DNA from: Branchiostoma lanceolatum
Lineage: Eukaryota > Chordata > Leptocardii > Amphioxiformes > Branchiostomatidae
NCBI RefSeq assembly: GCF_035083965.1
Contig: NC_089727.1
Location: 5,275,501 to 5,339,500, forward strand
Length of the DNA: 64,000 nt
Direction: 5' to 3'
Shown: positions 48,701 through 61,700 of the stretch, in pieces
Layout: each line of letters begins with the position of its first letter
How positions within the stretch are numbered: position 1 is the first letter of the stretch
Made by a program: the position numbers and the translations under genes
The notes under the pieces: generated by a model
The model's input: only the letters and a program-made list of their open reading frames with translations
What the model was told of the DNA's origin: nothing
Databases searched by the model: none

Positions 48701-51700
48701 GGTGGTCTAGCCTCTGTCAAGTCTTGAATAATATACACATTATTCCCCCTCTGGTATCAGAACGGGGGTTTCCAACCACAGCGTTGGACAGGATAATGCA
48801 CCATATTGATTGCACCTCTGACCTCAAAAGTGGTTAATATGCTGTCAGAGTCGTCTCCTGTATGAGGAGGTAACACAATTTATGATATGCCGCCACCATA
48901 GCAGTCTCACATTGATATTTTGATGTTGCCTGACTTTTTCTTTCTGAAGTCTACTGTTTTCAGAACACTGAGGAGATATTGCACATTTGTGGCAATATAT
49001 AGTTATAATCATTAACTTATGATACATGAATATCTATAATGATGATTAAAGTTGTCTTATTTTCAGTTTTGAATAATGAAAAGAAATTAGTATAAATAAA
49101 AAGTACAAAGAAGAAAATAATTGATAAAAATGATAAATGAATAATTTACAATTTATCCCAGCAGGTTTTTACCAGAACAAGTAGTGTCTATTTGCACATC
49201 TCAGATGATCCAGCCCACAACTGACCTGAAAAAGGGAGATTCCACAGCTTGGTTGAACTGTATTGTATTTGAAGTCTGAAATTAGGTAACTTGCGCGCGA
49301 CGTAGTGAAAGATCTCTTATCCTGCTGAATTGACATACTAGTACCAGTACCGCATCAGCAGAATACCAATAAACTTTGCCACATGAAATATATTTTGGGG
49401 TGTTAGTGGACCCTCCCTAATAAAGGATTTCCCCACATAGATAACAGATTCACAGTTTTACATGGTCTATTGTGAATAACATTGTTCCATAAACCCGGGC
49501 TCGAAGAAGGAAAGTTACATCATACTGTCAACAATTTGTCACAATATGGAGATGGCAGTTCTTAGGATTAAATTCGTAAAAAGAAATTCAGGAAACAAAA
49601 ATTGGTGCATTGACATCGTATCAAAACATATTGTAACACAGTTGTAATTTGTGGTAATAAACAGTCGGAAAATACAGCCTGGAGGGTTGCATTGTTGGCA
49701 GAAGAGAATGATTCTCCCTAGGTTCAAGAGTTTATTACTTGTGTGTGATAGAATATGCCATAGCTCATATTCTAATAAGTTGGCGAAGTCCCCAGCTACC
49801 TTTTGTTGTAAATAATCAGCAGAGTGTGCTGAACCCATGCAGAGAGGTTTATTTTGTACTGCACTATAGCATGTTTCCCCGCTCTTTAATGTTCCCTGTA
49901 GGCCTGGTTTGCTTGTGAGACGTATTGAATTGGACGTTCTTGTAGTAATGTAGTTAGGGGCTGCAGCAAGAAGATAAGGCTTGTACACTGAGTAGTGCTT
50001 TGGTTGGTGGGTTTGGGATCACTGTTTGAAATATTCATAATGACTTTGACAGATGGAACGTTTGGAGGTGCTCATTAAGTTGGTCTGTGATGTATGGACA
50101 AGATGGTTTTTATTTTTGAAAAATTAAAAAAAATGGCTACAATAACCACATTCTCGATGTTGGATTGTGCTACATATGACATTATGTATTTTGATTCTTA
50201 TAGAATTTTGGTACTGAGATGATATTACTGATCTTATGTCTATGTTGTGGGAGAGGTAGGGCATACTAAGTGTGTTTATTGTTGTTTATGTTGGAATATT
50301 TTACAAGGCACGTTATGAAATCTTCCATGCCCAGCGGGGGATCTCTTCTGCGCCATTAAAATCATATTTCATGTACCATAAAAAGCAGTTCCGCCGCGTT
50401 GTGACATTAACAGAGCGGTGCAGATATCCCCTGCGGAGGGAAGGCAAAAGAAGTCTTTATTTATCACGTTGGGAAGGTTGTGTTTCATTCTGCAGGTAGA
50501 TTGCACTATGTGTGAGCAGAATAAACAAGTGGAACCACTGGCGGAAGCAGTTGTATTTTTTCTTCCCTCTCTCCAACTATGTCTTTAATCCTTATTTTGT
50601 TTCTCTTTCTTGTGTTGCAAGTTAGATGGGCTTCTTTTCTTGTCAAAACAAACCCATAATGAAGGAAGCCTTTCAAAAAATATGATAATGTTGATTACAA
50701 GAAACTATTCCTATTTTACTTTCTTGGGAATAATAGCAATGCAAATGTGCTACAATAACTCTTTCTACACTGGGTGACAATGCATGTAATGTCATCATAC
50801 ATGCATGTATTAACGCTCATAATTTATTGTTATATAAGAAGGGAAATTAAACCTAATTTTATCTCTTGGCAACCAAAGCAATACAGATGTGCAACAATGC
50901 TTTTTACACATGAAGCATAAGATATAGCCATGTATTTTCCAATTATTATCATTACAGCCTTGATCAAGGCATTCTTTATTGCCACATTATCATGGGATCT
51001 TTTAATTGTGTCGTATTAGGACTCAAAAGCATGCAGTCACCAGAAAATAGGACTTGTGGGCTGTGGTGACAATGTCTTCAACATTTTGGTATGCTCAAAA
51101 AGCTCCCAAACGTTTGTTGTTACTTAGAATGTATGAATGACTAGAAATGCTGTGATACACAGGTTAAAGCTATCTGACTGTGTAGGCCTTGGCTAAGGTG
51201 CACAGTAATGCCAGCATTGAAATGCATGCACGGCCAGATGGCCATACAACAGCCATGTTTAATCGTATGGAGAGGAGGAAAATTTGGCTGTCAGGCTGTT
51301 GGGCCAGAGTGCATGATTTATTGCCATGATGTGTAATACCTGAGGGACTGACAGGCAAACAGATGGGAGAGGGTGTACTTATCATGAGGGACTGTCATGC
51401 TCAGTGGGTTGGGCCTGCTTGTCAGTCATCCTCCATGGCGAAATGGTTATGGTTGGAATGGACCAGGAGGGATTGTTGCATGAGGGAAATGAGTTGATAT
51501 TGAAGGGAAAAAGTTTGCATTGGAGTGCAGGGCTGTCTCCAGTTTTCTGTCCCACTCAATGTTTGGGAGTGCAAATTTGCTGGCAAATGTCGAAAGTTTC
51601 GCTCTCCATCCTCCCCTAAAATTCCTAAAGTGTTGTGCTGAATATATCTACATGTATGTGCCAGTCTTCATGTAAAAATACCAGTCCTGTGAATATTGCC

Positions 51701-53069
51701 ACTGTCTTTTATGTCCACCTGCATTTTTTGGCTTCTGCAATTTTATTTGCTTATGAAATTTAAGTAGAATGCAATCCTCACAGGCATGAGCAGTGTAAAA
51801 TGCAACATATTTTGGTGCAAAATGTAACATATTTTGGTTGTAAGAACAGCTTGACGAAGTTAATGAAAAATGCCTTTGGGAGGGATGTAAGTGCAGGCCA
51901 CCCTCATCAATTAACAGTAAGAGCTAGCAAACAGATTTCACAACTTCTTTGATACATGGGTCTCAAGCAATTACTACCATTCACTGCACCAAATCCAATC
52001 TTTAAGCACACCTTAAATCATGCGTAAAGATTGTGTTTTTTCATCAAGGGTGAAACATGCAATCTTTACGTATGCTTTAATTCAATTTCGTGCAGTGGTT
52101 ATCATTTTTTTTCTGATTTACTCACAAGTGGCAAGCCCAGTAGTTGGACTTACTAGCACCACAGTCATGATATTGAGTCCCACTGGCTCTTCCCTGGTTA
52201 CAGCAGTGGCAAAGATGGATGTTTCATGATAGTCCGGAATTGAATGGTCTCGAAGTATCTTTGAACCTCCTGGCTGAAGTAATTCATTCTTCCTCTCTTG
52301 AAGGCCGGGCTCTAGAATCTTGAAAGGAAACACAGTACAAAGGACATCTCTGTCCACTGAATTCATGAGAACCAATGAAAAATGCACCAATTCCAACAAG
52401 GCTGTCTCCAAGACAATTCCCTCCATCCCGGGACGGAAATTTGCTTGTTGCGAAAAACTTTCACCCCGTGCAAAAATCTGGTCTTGAAATTAGATTAGTG
52501 AAGATGTATTTTCCTTACATTAAAATGACATGTTTAACAACAAAAGTTAACAACATGGGCTTCCAGACAATGAGTGTGACATGAAAAATCTAAAGCTGGA
52601 GACAGCGCTGAATTCCAAGTTTCATGTTTACAAACCTTCAGGGAGGCTGGAGGCTTCCTCCTGCAATCAAACCATCGCTCTGGGGAATCAGTGCACATCG
52701 TAAAACTGCTGGCCCATTTGTGCTTTGTATCGAGCAGTATATCACCCAACGGTGCCGCCAATCATACACACCTGTCATGTATGACTGGGTAAATTGGGCT
52801 GATCCATTTTCAAACTTGAGGAGGTTAAAAACAATCTCTTGCGGCCATTATTTAAGTTAGAAGGGTAAAGTGATTGTCAGGTTGTTAGGAGAAATGGACT
52901 TTCTTGAAAAGACCGACAAAAGCATATTGGAGGTTAACAAATTTGACAATTTTTTCCTAGCTGTATATGCTAACGTTATTACATGTATTTGTCTCACCCA
53001 TAGTTAACTTTTCCCATTCATTTTTAATGGCTGCCTCCATTCCTTTTTTTTCAAGTTATACAATGTTCC

Positions 53070-53560
53070 AACATGTCTTATTCCTAAATTTTTATGAAAC
53101 CTCCAATGTGAGAGAGTTAGCAACAAGTGATGAGTAGGCATCCTGTGACCTGACGGACCAGCTGTTCATATGCTGCAAATTCTTTTAGAAACAGGGTCCC
53201 CATAAAGAAAGAAAAAATTATCTTAAAAGTTGTGATATGTTCAAGGTCACAAGGTGTCTTATTCCTCTTTCGTGAAACCACCAATGCTATGGAGTTAACA
53301 ACTAGCGATGAACAAGCCTCCTGTGACTTGACACACTAGCTGCTCATATGCTGCAAATTCTTTTAGCAGCATGGTTATCAAAAAGGAAGAAAAAATCATC
53401 TAAAAAGTTGTAATACATGTATGTTCAAGGTGTCTTATTCCTCTTTAATGCGAGGGAGTTAACAACAGCCACAACAGTCCTCCTGTGACCTGACACACTA
53501 GCTGCTCATATGCTGCGAATTCTTTCAGAAGCAGGTTCATCAAAAATGCATGAGTCATTA
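53070..53560 (+). repeat. Three tandem ~180-bp units
   Basis: Units start near 53073, 53256 and 53429 with TGTCTTATTCCT and share CTCCTGTGACCTGACACACT, AGCTGCTCATATGCTGC and AATTCTTTTAG. Copies differ at 10-20 percent by eye, so the array is old. Confidence 0.8.
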
Positions 53561-54385
53561 TCGATCATTAGCCCGGACAAAAGCGCCGGCAGAATGAGTT
53601 GTGGGATTTGGGAAGCGGGGATGCGTGGTCTTCTCCTTGTCTAGAACTACAAATTGGTACCCTGGAGTCCTTTATCAGTTTTCAGTCGAGTAATCAATTT
53701 CAGAAACGGTTTGTCGAAAGGGGATAATGCGATGGCTGTAATAGGAGAGTGGCATGTGGGAAGGCCACCCAGGACACTCTCTTTTTAGGGCACCTTTTTG
53801 TATCCATAAAAAGGGAGTTGAGAAGCTAGAGGGCCAGTTGTCCAGTTTTTACCCAACTGATTTTCAGATCTAGACCTCATTGGCCAAGAAACTGGCAGAT
53901 TGAACCAAAGAGGGAAGTCAAAATCATGATCTACAGCCCAAAAAAGTGACCCAGTTAATGCATCTACTTCTATGGTGGTTTTATAAGTTTGCAGTAGGAG
54001 AAAAAAGTGTTTGAAGTTTGTGGTTGAAAAAACTCTGCAGTAAAGTACAGCAGAAATTTTAAAAACAAACATTTGTGGTATAACGTTACTGGTGTTATAA
54101 TTTCTCTATCAGAAGTCACCTCGAAAACCATGAAAATAAAACTGCCACAAACAGTTCAAGATTTACAGTATAATGTTTTCAGTATTTTGTTTCTCCAATC
54201 TGATCAGTGATGAATCTTATCACATACAACATTCCCATGTCAAGCACCAAGGGCTACCAGAACTTGAAATGTGCTGAGTCAGCAAATATTTCTCCCTCTC
54301 TCTCAACAGTTGTTGCACAATGCGCAAGTAATAAAACTATGATTGAGCAGACAGAAAGATCCTAAATCTACCAGTTGCGTTAAAT

Positions 54386-54435
54386 GAGTAGAGAAGAGTA
54401 GAGTAGAGTAGAGTTTATGGTCAGGTAGGATGTCT
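54386..54435 (+). repeat. (TAGAG)n plus TCAGGTAGGATG repeat, second copy
   Basis: GAGTAGAGTAGAGTAGAGTT is followed by TATGGTCAGGTAGGATG, as at 13784. Confidence 0.5.
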
Positions 54436-54639
54436 TTCCAGTTAAGACCTATCTTTCTCTTCTTCAACTGACTGTCACAATGGGTTTTTATTTAATGTGG
54501 AGGGTCCAGTTTTCTGTGGTTATACTTGAAGGGGTGGTTCTCCATAAAGTTGTCGAATCTTGCTTTGAAAGCATTTACTGAGGGTGCATGGACGTGTTGT
54601 TTTTCTTTTTCTTCTGATTGCCCACTTTGTCCTGATGGT

Positions 54640-54960
54640 AAATACATATACGGGGGAATCCCTTTCACGCAGGTTCAAATTTCGCGCCACGCGTACGTGC
54701 CCGACAGATTTGCATACGGAAGCCCGAGCCGTCGGGGTGGTTTGTTGTGGAGCGGGTGTGGTTGTTCCGCCGAGCAGTGGCCGTGACAAAATTCCGGTTG
54801 GACCACGACGCCGAAAAAACCCACAGCCCGCTGAGATCAACCTTGTTCCCACAACGTGGACGGATTTCTCGATCTTGGATTTTTGAGAGAGGGAGAAGGA
54901 GAGGTCGGTTTGTGAGAGGACTGCTACAGAGAAGGGAGCGAAAATGGGTAGGTACAGATG
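54640..54960 (+). promoter_or_regulatory. CpG-rich candidate promoter and first exon of a downstream gene
   Basis: A sharp rise in CpG and GC leads to a purine-rich leader and the first good ATG, GCGAAAATGG|GTAGGT near 54945. That could be a first coding exon holding only the start codon before an intron. No following exon was identified up to 64 kb, so the gene, if real, continues beyond the window or is noncoding. Confidence 0.3.
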
Positions 54961-55599
54961 AGGCTGTTTTCAGCGCAAAAATGGATAACATGTTTATGTA
55001 GCGCGCGATGCTTGCAGAAAAACGATCTGTGCTTCTTCCTGCTTCCCACTGTTTCTCGTCATTACATGCCCATTTTCTCAGCGTCTTGAGCAAATTAACG
55101 TTCCCTAGAATATTCTTGATATAATTATCGGGCTCTCTACCCAGGAATAATCAGACACGACCCCCAAAATAGGCCACAGCGATCAAAATAAAGGACAATG
55201 TCTGCAGATGTGGCGGATTTGAAAGATCTGTTCAATATGCAAGCTCACAGTCGCACCACCGACCTAAGGTCCGGGGGCCATTTTTCTCCGCTTTTGGGTG
55301 GGACTTGCCCGGGTATTTTCACCTGTATGGTAGCATCTGGGACAGCCACTGATTTGGGGAGGACGATATGACTTATTAGTAACATAGCGGCGTCTTGAAT
55401 ATTGATGAAATCGACTCCCTCTGCCACTGTGTTCGCGCGTAGCGCTAATCAAAATCAAAACAGTTCTTCAACAGGTTGCCTTTGTTTGATTGTGCTTTTT
55501 TTCACCCGATACATGCCGCTATGATGTTAATTGTCCTTTTTGTGGCCGGCAGGATTGTAAGATAGGGGGAGGAGGGTTAATTTGTCAGATCATGAATAT

Positions 55600-56320
55600 G
55601 GGCCAATTTACACACAGCTTGTCTAGATATCTGGACTGCAGATATCTGCCAGGCGACAGCTTTTTTCTGTGTCTAAACAGGAATTTTATGGTCTAAATGA
55701 GGGTTTCTTTAGATGTCGGGAAAATTTCAGCCGACCACTCTGAAGCATTCGCCCGACAACTCAGCGGGAGTCCCCGACCGCTCCAGCCGGACGTCTAAAC
55801 AGAATGTGTCGCGTAGTAGACATCTGGAGGTCGGGGTTCACGCTAGTTTGCATATTTGGCGGGCGATAAAGCGGGAAAACTTCTTAGCATCAAGGACAAT
55901 TTGTTCTCAAACGGGCGACGGACTTCTTTCGCGATGCCAGATCGTTCGGTGGATCGGCCCTCCCCCCTCCGCCACGACAAGGGCAGCGAGTAGGAACGCA
56001 GCGTTGATTCTGACCGGTCGCTGTCGCCTTCCCCGGTACCTCTAACGCCTCTTACGCTCAACCCTTGCTTGCTGCCTCATGTTTAGCCACACGCGAGTCA
56101 GATAAAGAAAGAATACCATATTCATCATGACGAAAAACACAGGCGGTTCTCCCGCCATTTTGAAACGCGCGCAAAAGGTTAAATAGGGTCACGAGTGCAA
56201 TCAGCGCGCTGCGTGAGTCCTGCGGTACTTCCTGTCGGTGTGTATAAATGCGTCCAGATATCTAAGGCTCAGATGTCGGCGGATTTTTAGATATCTGAAA
56301 AAACTCTGTATAAATTGGGT
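55600..56320. mobile_element. GC-rich inverted-repeat element
   Basis: The left end CCAATTTACACACAGC...TAGATATCTGGA...CAGATATCTG is mirrored by the right end, whose reverse complement reads CCCAATTTATACAGAG...CAGATATCTAAAA. ATGAAT occurs just outside both ends. The interior is CpG-rich with an uninterrupted but featureless frame at 55713-56045. Probably a non-autonomous DNA transposon. Confidence 0.4.
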
Positions 56321-57871
56321 TTATGAATCGTCAAGGATCAAGGCTGAATGTGTGTGATGTGTATTGGTATGCAAACAAGTGGGGAGTGTCGTTGTTCAAC
56401 ATGGCGAGTGGGTGTGAAACGGTCACCATTGTGTGGTGTTCTAACACTTGTTCAGCCACAAGCCAAAGATCTCTAGGATAGAGCTGAACACGGAAACAAA
56501 ATAAAAAGGGAATGTGTGATATGTGATGTAAAAGGGCTGAGAACGCTGCTTGTTTATGTTATGTCAGTAAAGAGATATCGTATAGGATATGAATTTTATG
56601 ATAGAAGGAATTAGATATGCTTCAGTTTTCGTGCAACTTTTTTTAACCAAAATTGTTCCTAAGATATGGGCACTGCCTAACATTATTATGAATCCTGCAA
56701 AAGAATTGGTGTCATTGTTGCCCCTCCATTATTTTCAGCCATAAAAGAACTTGGAATGGAATTGAATTGAATTGAAAGAAAAGAGGAAAGTTCAGGAATA
56801 GAATGCAAAACACTTCTTGGCATGCAGCCAGTCGCATGTGATCAGAATTTTGCCAGAAAATTGTTATGTTCAACCTTGTCCTAGAAACGGTGGCACAGGA
56901 ACTGGCCATTTGGTGACCTTTTAGTCTCCAAGCAGATATAGAAAAAGACTTTGAGACCGTAGAGAGGCAAGCTCACAATTTCACGGAGCAGCGTAGAAAG
57001 GCATGCAGCTCTGTGGATACAGGAACTTGAGAATCATCACGATTTTGCCATCCAACGTCATCTTGGAGATTAATGACATTTCTGGTGCATGTTTTGTAGA
57101 TGCAGATATCCCCTTCTTCATAGTTAACGGAACACCCTCATTGAACCTCTGGATATCTGTTGTTGTCCTCCATCTTTGATGTGAATAGGGGTCTTTGAAG
57201 TTCATGCTTCCTGTTAATCCAGGAAATGTCAATTGTTCCTGGATAGAGTTTGATTCTTGTTCTAGTTGTAGGCTATCAGATTTTTTTTTCTCAAATGATG
57301 TAAAAAGAACATCTTCAGAATACACAAGAAATAGCTGATATCAATGAAGATGTTTTCTTCTTCTGTGTTTTACATGTAGATTGACCTTTGTGTCACATCA
57401 AAGTAGTGATAAATCTTTACCCCTATACACTGGGTATGAACTCAGTATTACCAAGTGTATTTATATCCAACACAGACTGTAAAAAGACTGATTATGGAGA
57501 GCTATTTTGATCGTGATAGCCATGTATGCAAAATGACTATAACAGTGGTGAAAGGCAGTAGGTAACATAATATATTTTTGTGTCAATCAATCATTGAGAC
57601 AAGAATTTGAAATGCAGCCAATGTTATGCTTTTCAATGGTTTGATCTGTGTTACCAGTTGACCTTCTAGGGATCACGATTTTGCGGGGTAGGGTTGGTGG
57701 TGTACTAGACCTAGAAAAAGAATTATGAAAAAGAAATAAAGGATGACTTATGAAAATGCAAAGTTGAGTTACAATTAGGATTTGAAGAAGAAACATAAGA
57801 AAACAACGGCGATGCCACTATATGAATATATCATACTGTTAGAATCACAATATATACATGTTAAGGGGACA

Positions 57872-58702
57872 GGCTTTTTAGCGAATGCCCACAAACGCCC
57901 ACTCTGGCGAAGTCCGCGCTGCACGAATCTAATTTTTTTTGCTCGGAATATGTTCAGGTTGTGCTCCCATTGATTAATCCTGAGTTTCAAGTCAATCCAT
58001 AGATCCGAAGTTAAATAAAGCGAACTTGAAGATTCTTACCTGGCTTTTTAGCGAATGCCCAGCCAAAAATGGCTTTTTAGCGAATGCCCACTATATCAGC
58101 CAAAATATCGGCCATCGTGACACGGGCGCTAAATCTAACACCATAAACATGTTCAACAAGTTGTCCCCTGAATGTGTACTCAGTTTCCGTGCTGTACACG
58201 CCTGTAAAGTCACTTTATTTTACGAAATACACGGCGCGGCCGCGGCACGTCTACGGGGTAGAGGCCGCAGGTAACCTGTCCCAAATATGCAAATGAGCCG
58301 CCATCTTGGATTTTTACGTCCGGGGCCGTGGATTCCCACGCCGTGTATTTCGTAAAATAAAGTGACTTTACAGGCGTGTACAGCAAGGAAACTGAGTACA
58401 CATTTAGGGGACAACTTGTTGAACATGTTTATGGTGTTAGATTTAGCGCCAGTGTCACGATGGCCGATATTTTGGCTGTTATAGTGGGCATTCGCTAAAA
58501 AGCCTTTTTTGCTGGGCATTCGCTAAAAAGCCAGGTAAGAATCTTCAAGTTCGCTTTATTTAACTTCGGATCTATGGATTGACTTGAAACTCAGGATTAA
58601 TCAATGGGAGCACAACCTGAACATATTCCAAGCAAAAAAAATTAGATTCGTGCAGCGCGAATTTCGCCAGAGTGGGCGTTTGTGGGCATTCGCTAAAAAG
58701 CC
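57872..58702. mobile_element. Long foldback or Mutator-like element
   Basis: Two arms of about 365 bp (57872-58236 and 58339-58702) are near-perfect reverse complements, starting GGCTTTTTAGCGAATGCCC, around a 102-bp spacer. The words GGCTTTTTAGCGAATGCCC recur inside each arm. CATGTTAAG occurs on both sides (57857-57865 and 58709-58717), a possible 9-bp target duplication offset by 6 bp. Long inverted repeats with 9-bp duplications are typical of Mutator-like elements. The spacer contains ATGCAAAT and GCCGCCATCTTGGA. Confidence 0.7.
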
Positions 58703-58719
58703 GATGCGCATGTTAAGTT

Positions 58720-61700
58720 ATACTCTAGCAGGGCTCATGTCGTCATGATCAAAATAAAGGGTACATGATTTTTTTGTCTAGTGCACCTAAATATTTTTGT
58801 AGGATTATGTATCGTTAAGTTACTATTGTACACTGGTTACAGTGCCATATTCTTGACATTTTAAGATGTGTCAGAATAAAACAGTAAAACTTTTGTTGTA
58901 TTTTTTTACTTTTTCTTGTTTTAAATTTTGAACTTAGGTATTAGAATTTGGCTTGATTTATCTTATGTTATACACCCAAGAGTTTGTTTTATGCACCTAA
59001 TTTTTTAGGTTAGGTGTACAAGCGTACTTATTTAAAAAAAAAAATGTCTAGCCCTGGCTGGGTTTGTCCTCTCTCCTATCCTCTATGTCCTCACTGTTTT
59101 GACCCGGTGATGATTGATTTTAGCAGCCAGTATTACTGAGGTTTGGGGTCAAGGTCAGCCATGATGAATACCCTTGGTAGCCTGTTGTCATGGTGATTGA
59201 TGGAGGTTCTACTGCACCCTGCCTGCCTATGGTCTATGTTTGGGTCTGTCAGCAGATTGCATAGATATGAAAGGTTTTAGGAGGGCCTTTGATGTCAAAG
59301 AGAAACCAAATTTTACTTGACAAACCGGAAATGTTATAAAGAAAAAACGCATTCAGCAATGCAATGATATGATTTCAACTCCTCAGTGTCAGACAGGCCA
59401 TTTGAAACTAGCATCTTAATTAATACTTTGTTGTAAACCGTTGTATATTGTGGTTGCTAAAAGTTCTTAGAATGACCTGCTTGGAGAGTATGTGGCATAC
59501 ACTTGAAGATGTAAAGTTTTCAAGAACTGATGCCTTGACTGTCAAAAAAGGATACGCTGTTATTACTTTCACAAGAAGGACCAGGTTATGTTTTCACTGC
59601 TGTTTTTTCATGTCTGTCTGTAGAACACATTATCATGAAACTACAGATGGACCCGTATGATATTTGTTGTTGTTGTTGTTATGACTTGACTTGTTGTTGT
59701 TATTGTCCTTGTTTAAGGTCTATTTTATCGCTAGACGTGGTCTTTTGGTGCTGGTACGTTGGTAGGTGATGGGAAAACAAGGGTCAAATTCATTACTGGG
59801 CCTCCTAGCGCCTTTTTACAGTCCATGCAGCGGAACTTCCGGTTTTGATATCTCATGTTCTGGACATATTATGGTCATGATTTTTGAGTGGTAGATAGCT
59901 CTTCTGTGAAAAGAAAATCGTCCACCTGGAAAGCCCTGGACTATTCATTGCATAGATAGGAAATGGTTCTTGGATGACTGTATGTTTGGTCTTCGATGAC
60001 TGTATGTTTGGTATGCAAGGTGAGTATTGTACCAGCTGCAGGACACACCCAAACCTTGCTCATTTCACAAACAGTGTGTGAAGCAAAGTAGGACAGTTTA
60101 CAACAGGTGAAGCAGGTGTCAACCAGGTGTCATCTTGTTCTGAGCCTTTTAAGTGTGGTCTGTAAGTTTAATCTGCCCCCAAGGAAGAAGAAATATAAGA
60201 ATAGGAAGTTAGAACCTTTTTTACTTTGGGTGCATGTACTTTACTGTATACATGAAAAAGTGGATGCTGAAAGTGTTATGAGGAAGTGAACGTTTCAGTT
60301 CATAACAGAAGTTTATACTGAAAAAATTTGTAATTGTTGCCTTAATTGAAGACCACAGTCAAAGATGTCACAAGTCACACAATGTTTGTTGTGATTCAGC
60401 CCACCTGAAAGAAAATTCAATGACCTGTCACCTCTGTTTACATCTCAGGATTGCCATCAACAAGATATCCATATTAGCCCTGCTCATTGTCTGAACCTGA
60501 GTAAAATTGATAATAGCTTAAAATTATAATTGTCCTTCTTATAATTTATACATGATATATTTCTCTTCTGACTGTTTCACCCTTTTGTATCATGTAATAC
60601 TATAGTGTGGGAAAAAAATTCAAAAGAAACTAGGTGTGGCAGAAGCCTTGAAATTCCACTGCCATTATCTTCTTTTGAGCTTGGAATTTAGGTATGTAAG
60701 GCTTTGAAAAACATTGCATAGGTTTTCAAATCACTGCTTTCCAATATGTACTTGAATATGACGTTGTCCAAGACATTGTCAGAACTTGGTTGCTAAATGT
60801 CACTGATTTCTGCCATCATCCAGTTGTTGCTGAAAAGGGTTACTGAGAAGTATCAATAACTGTCAGAAATTATTTCTATGCCTTTTGTATTCATAATCTC
60901 TTAGCCAATTCAAAAATGTAATTGGTTACTAGTAAGTATCTTCAGAATTTTCCTTTAGAAAATGTAAAGATTTTAAATGTTAGGGTAAAATTTCATTACT
61001 GTCGTTGGCCTGAGGGCAAGTTTTACCTTGAAGAAAGATATCCGTAAACTAACAATGAGTCAGTTTTCCTGTTACTGTGGCTCCAGGCTATATAATCTGC
61101 CTCATACATAGTGATTTTATCACCAGAGGAAGTGAACTTCTCTACATGAAAGGTGAGTTAATTGAAAGCCGCATATCAACCGCAAGAATGAAAATTTCAT
61201 GACAATGATAACGTTACGGGTCTGACGACGGAGATAAGGGATTTATCAGTAACGATTGTTAGGGGAAGGGTTACGCTTGCGCCTGAAGGGCTGTTGAATT
61301 ATTTATCCTGCTCACCAAATTATGCAGCAGTAATAATCTTGTGGCAGATTATAACTTCCCAAATTAGTGGCTCAAAATAAATGTGTTATCTCCAGGACTG
61401 TTTGGGTTATCAATATTTATACCAACTAAATTTCAATACATTAAAGACATGCAGTATTTTCCTCCTGATCATTAAACTACAAAAAATAATGTTTCATTAT
61501 GCTATGTGAATTTTAAATTCTTGATAAAACCATTCAATCAGAACCTGATCTGTATCTTATAATTAGGAAGTAATATATCTGAACTTTAATTACAATATTT
61601 TAATGTATATGTTGAAAAGAAAATTAAGGCTCATCTGTTAAGTGTTTAACATCTTGTTATTGTTATACTGCATGGCTTCCCAAGGAAGCTTTATTTTTCT

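Larger units (their letters stand above)
44265..54640. other. SLAIN 3' region and intergenic sequence
   Basis: A variant hexamer ATTAAA lies at 44366-44371, about 100 bp after the stop; no AATAAA was noticed until about 46460. No coding exon could be supported in the remaining 10 kb; open frames are short and lack family features. It contains a degraded MITE (45460-45795), the tandem array at 53.07-53.56 kb and a TAGAG repeat at 54.39 kb. Confidence 0.5.

Noticed and set aside
49539..49988. 149-codon minus-strand frame
   Set aside because: Weak resemblance to LINE tails only (TRTSNSIRLTSKP); no conserved domain or splice context. Possibly a decayed retroelement.
52118..52426. 102-codon minus-strand frame
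   Set aside because: No recognisable domain, no splice continuity, and composition like the surrounding noncoding DNA.
54665..55093. 142-codon minus-strand frame over the CpG block
   Set aside because: CpG-rich sequence opens frames in several directions here; no domain seen.
55713..56045. 110-codon plus-strand frame in the GC-rich element
   Set aside because: High GC removes stop codons by chance; no family features, and it lies inside an inverted-repeat element.
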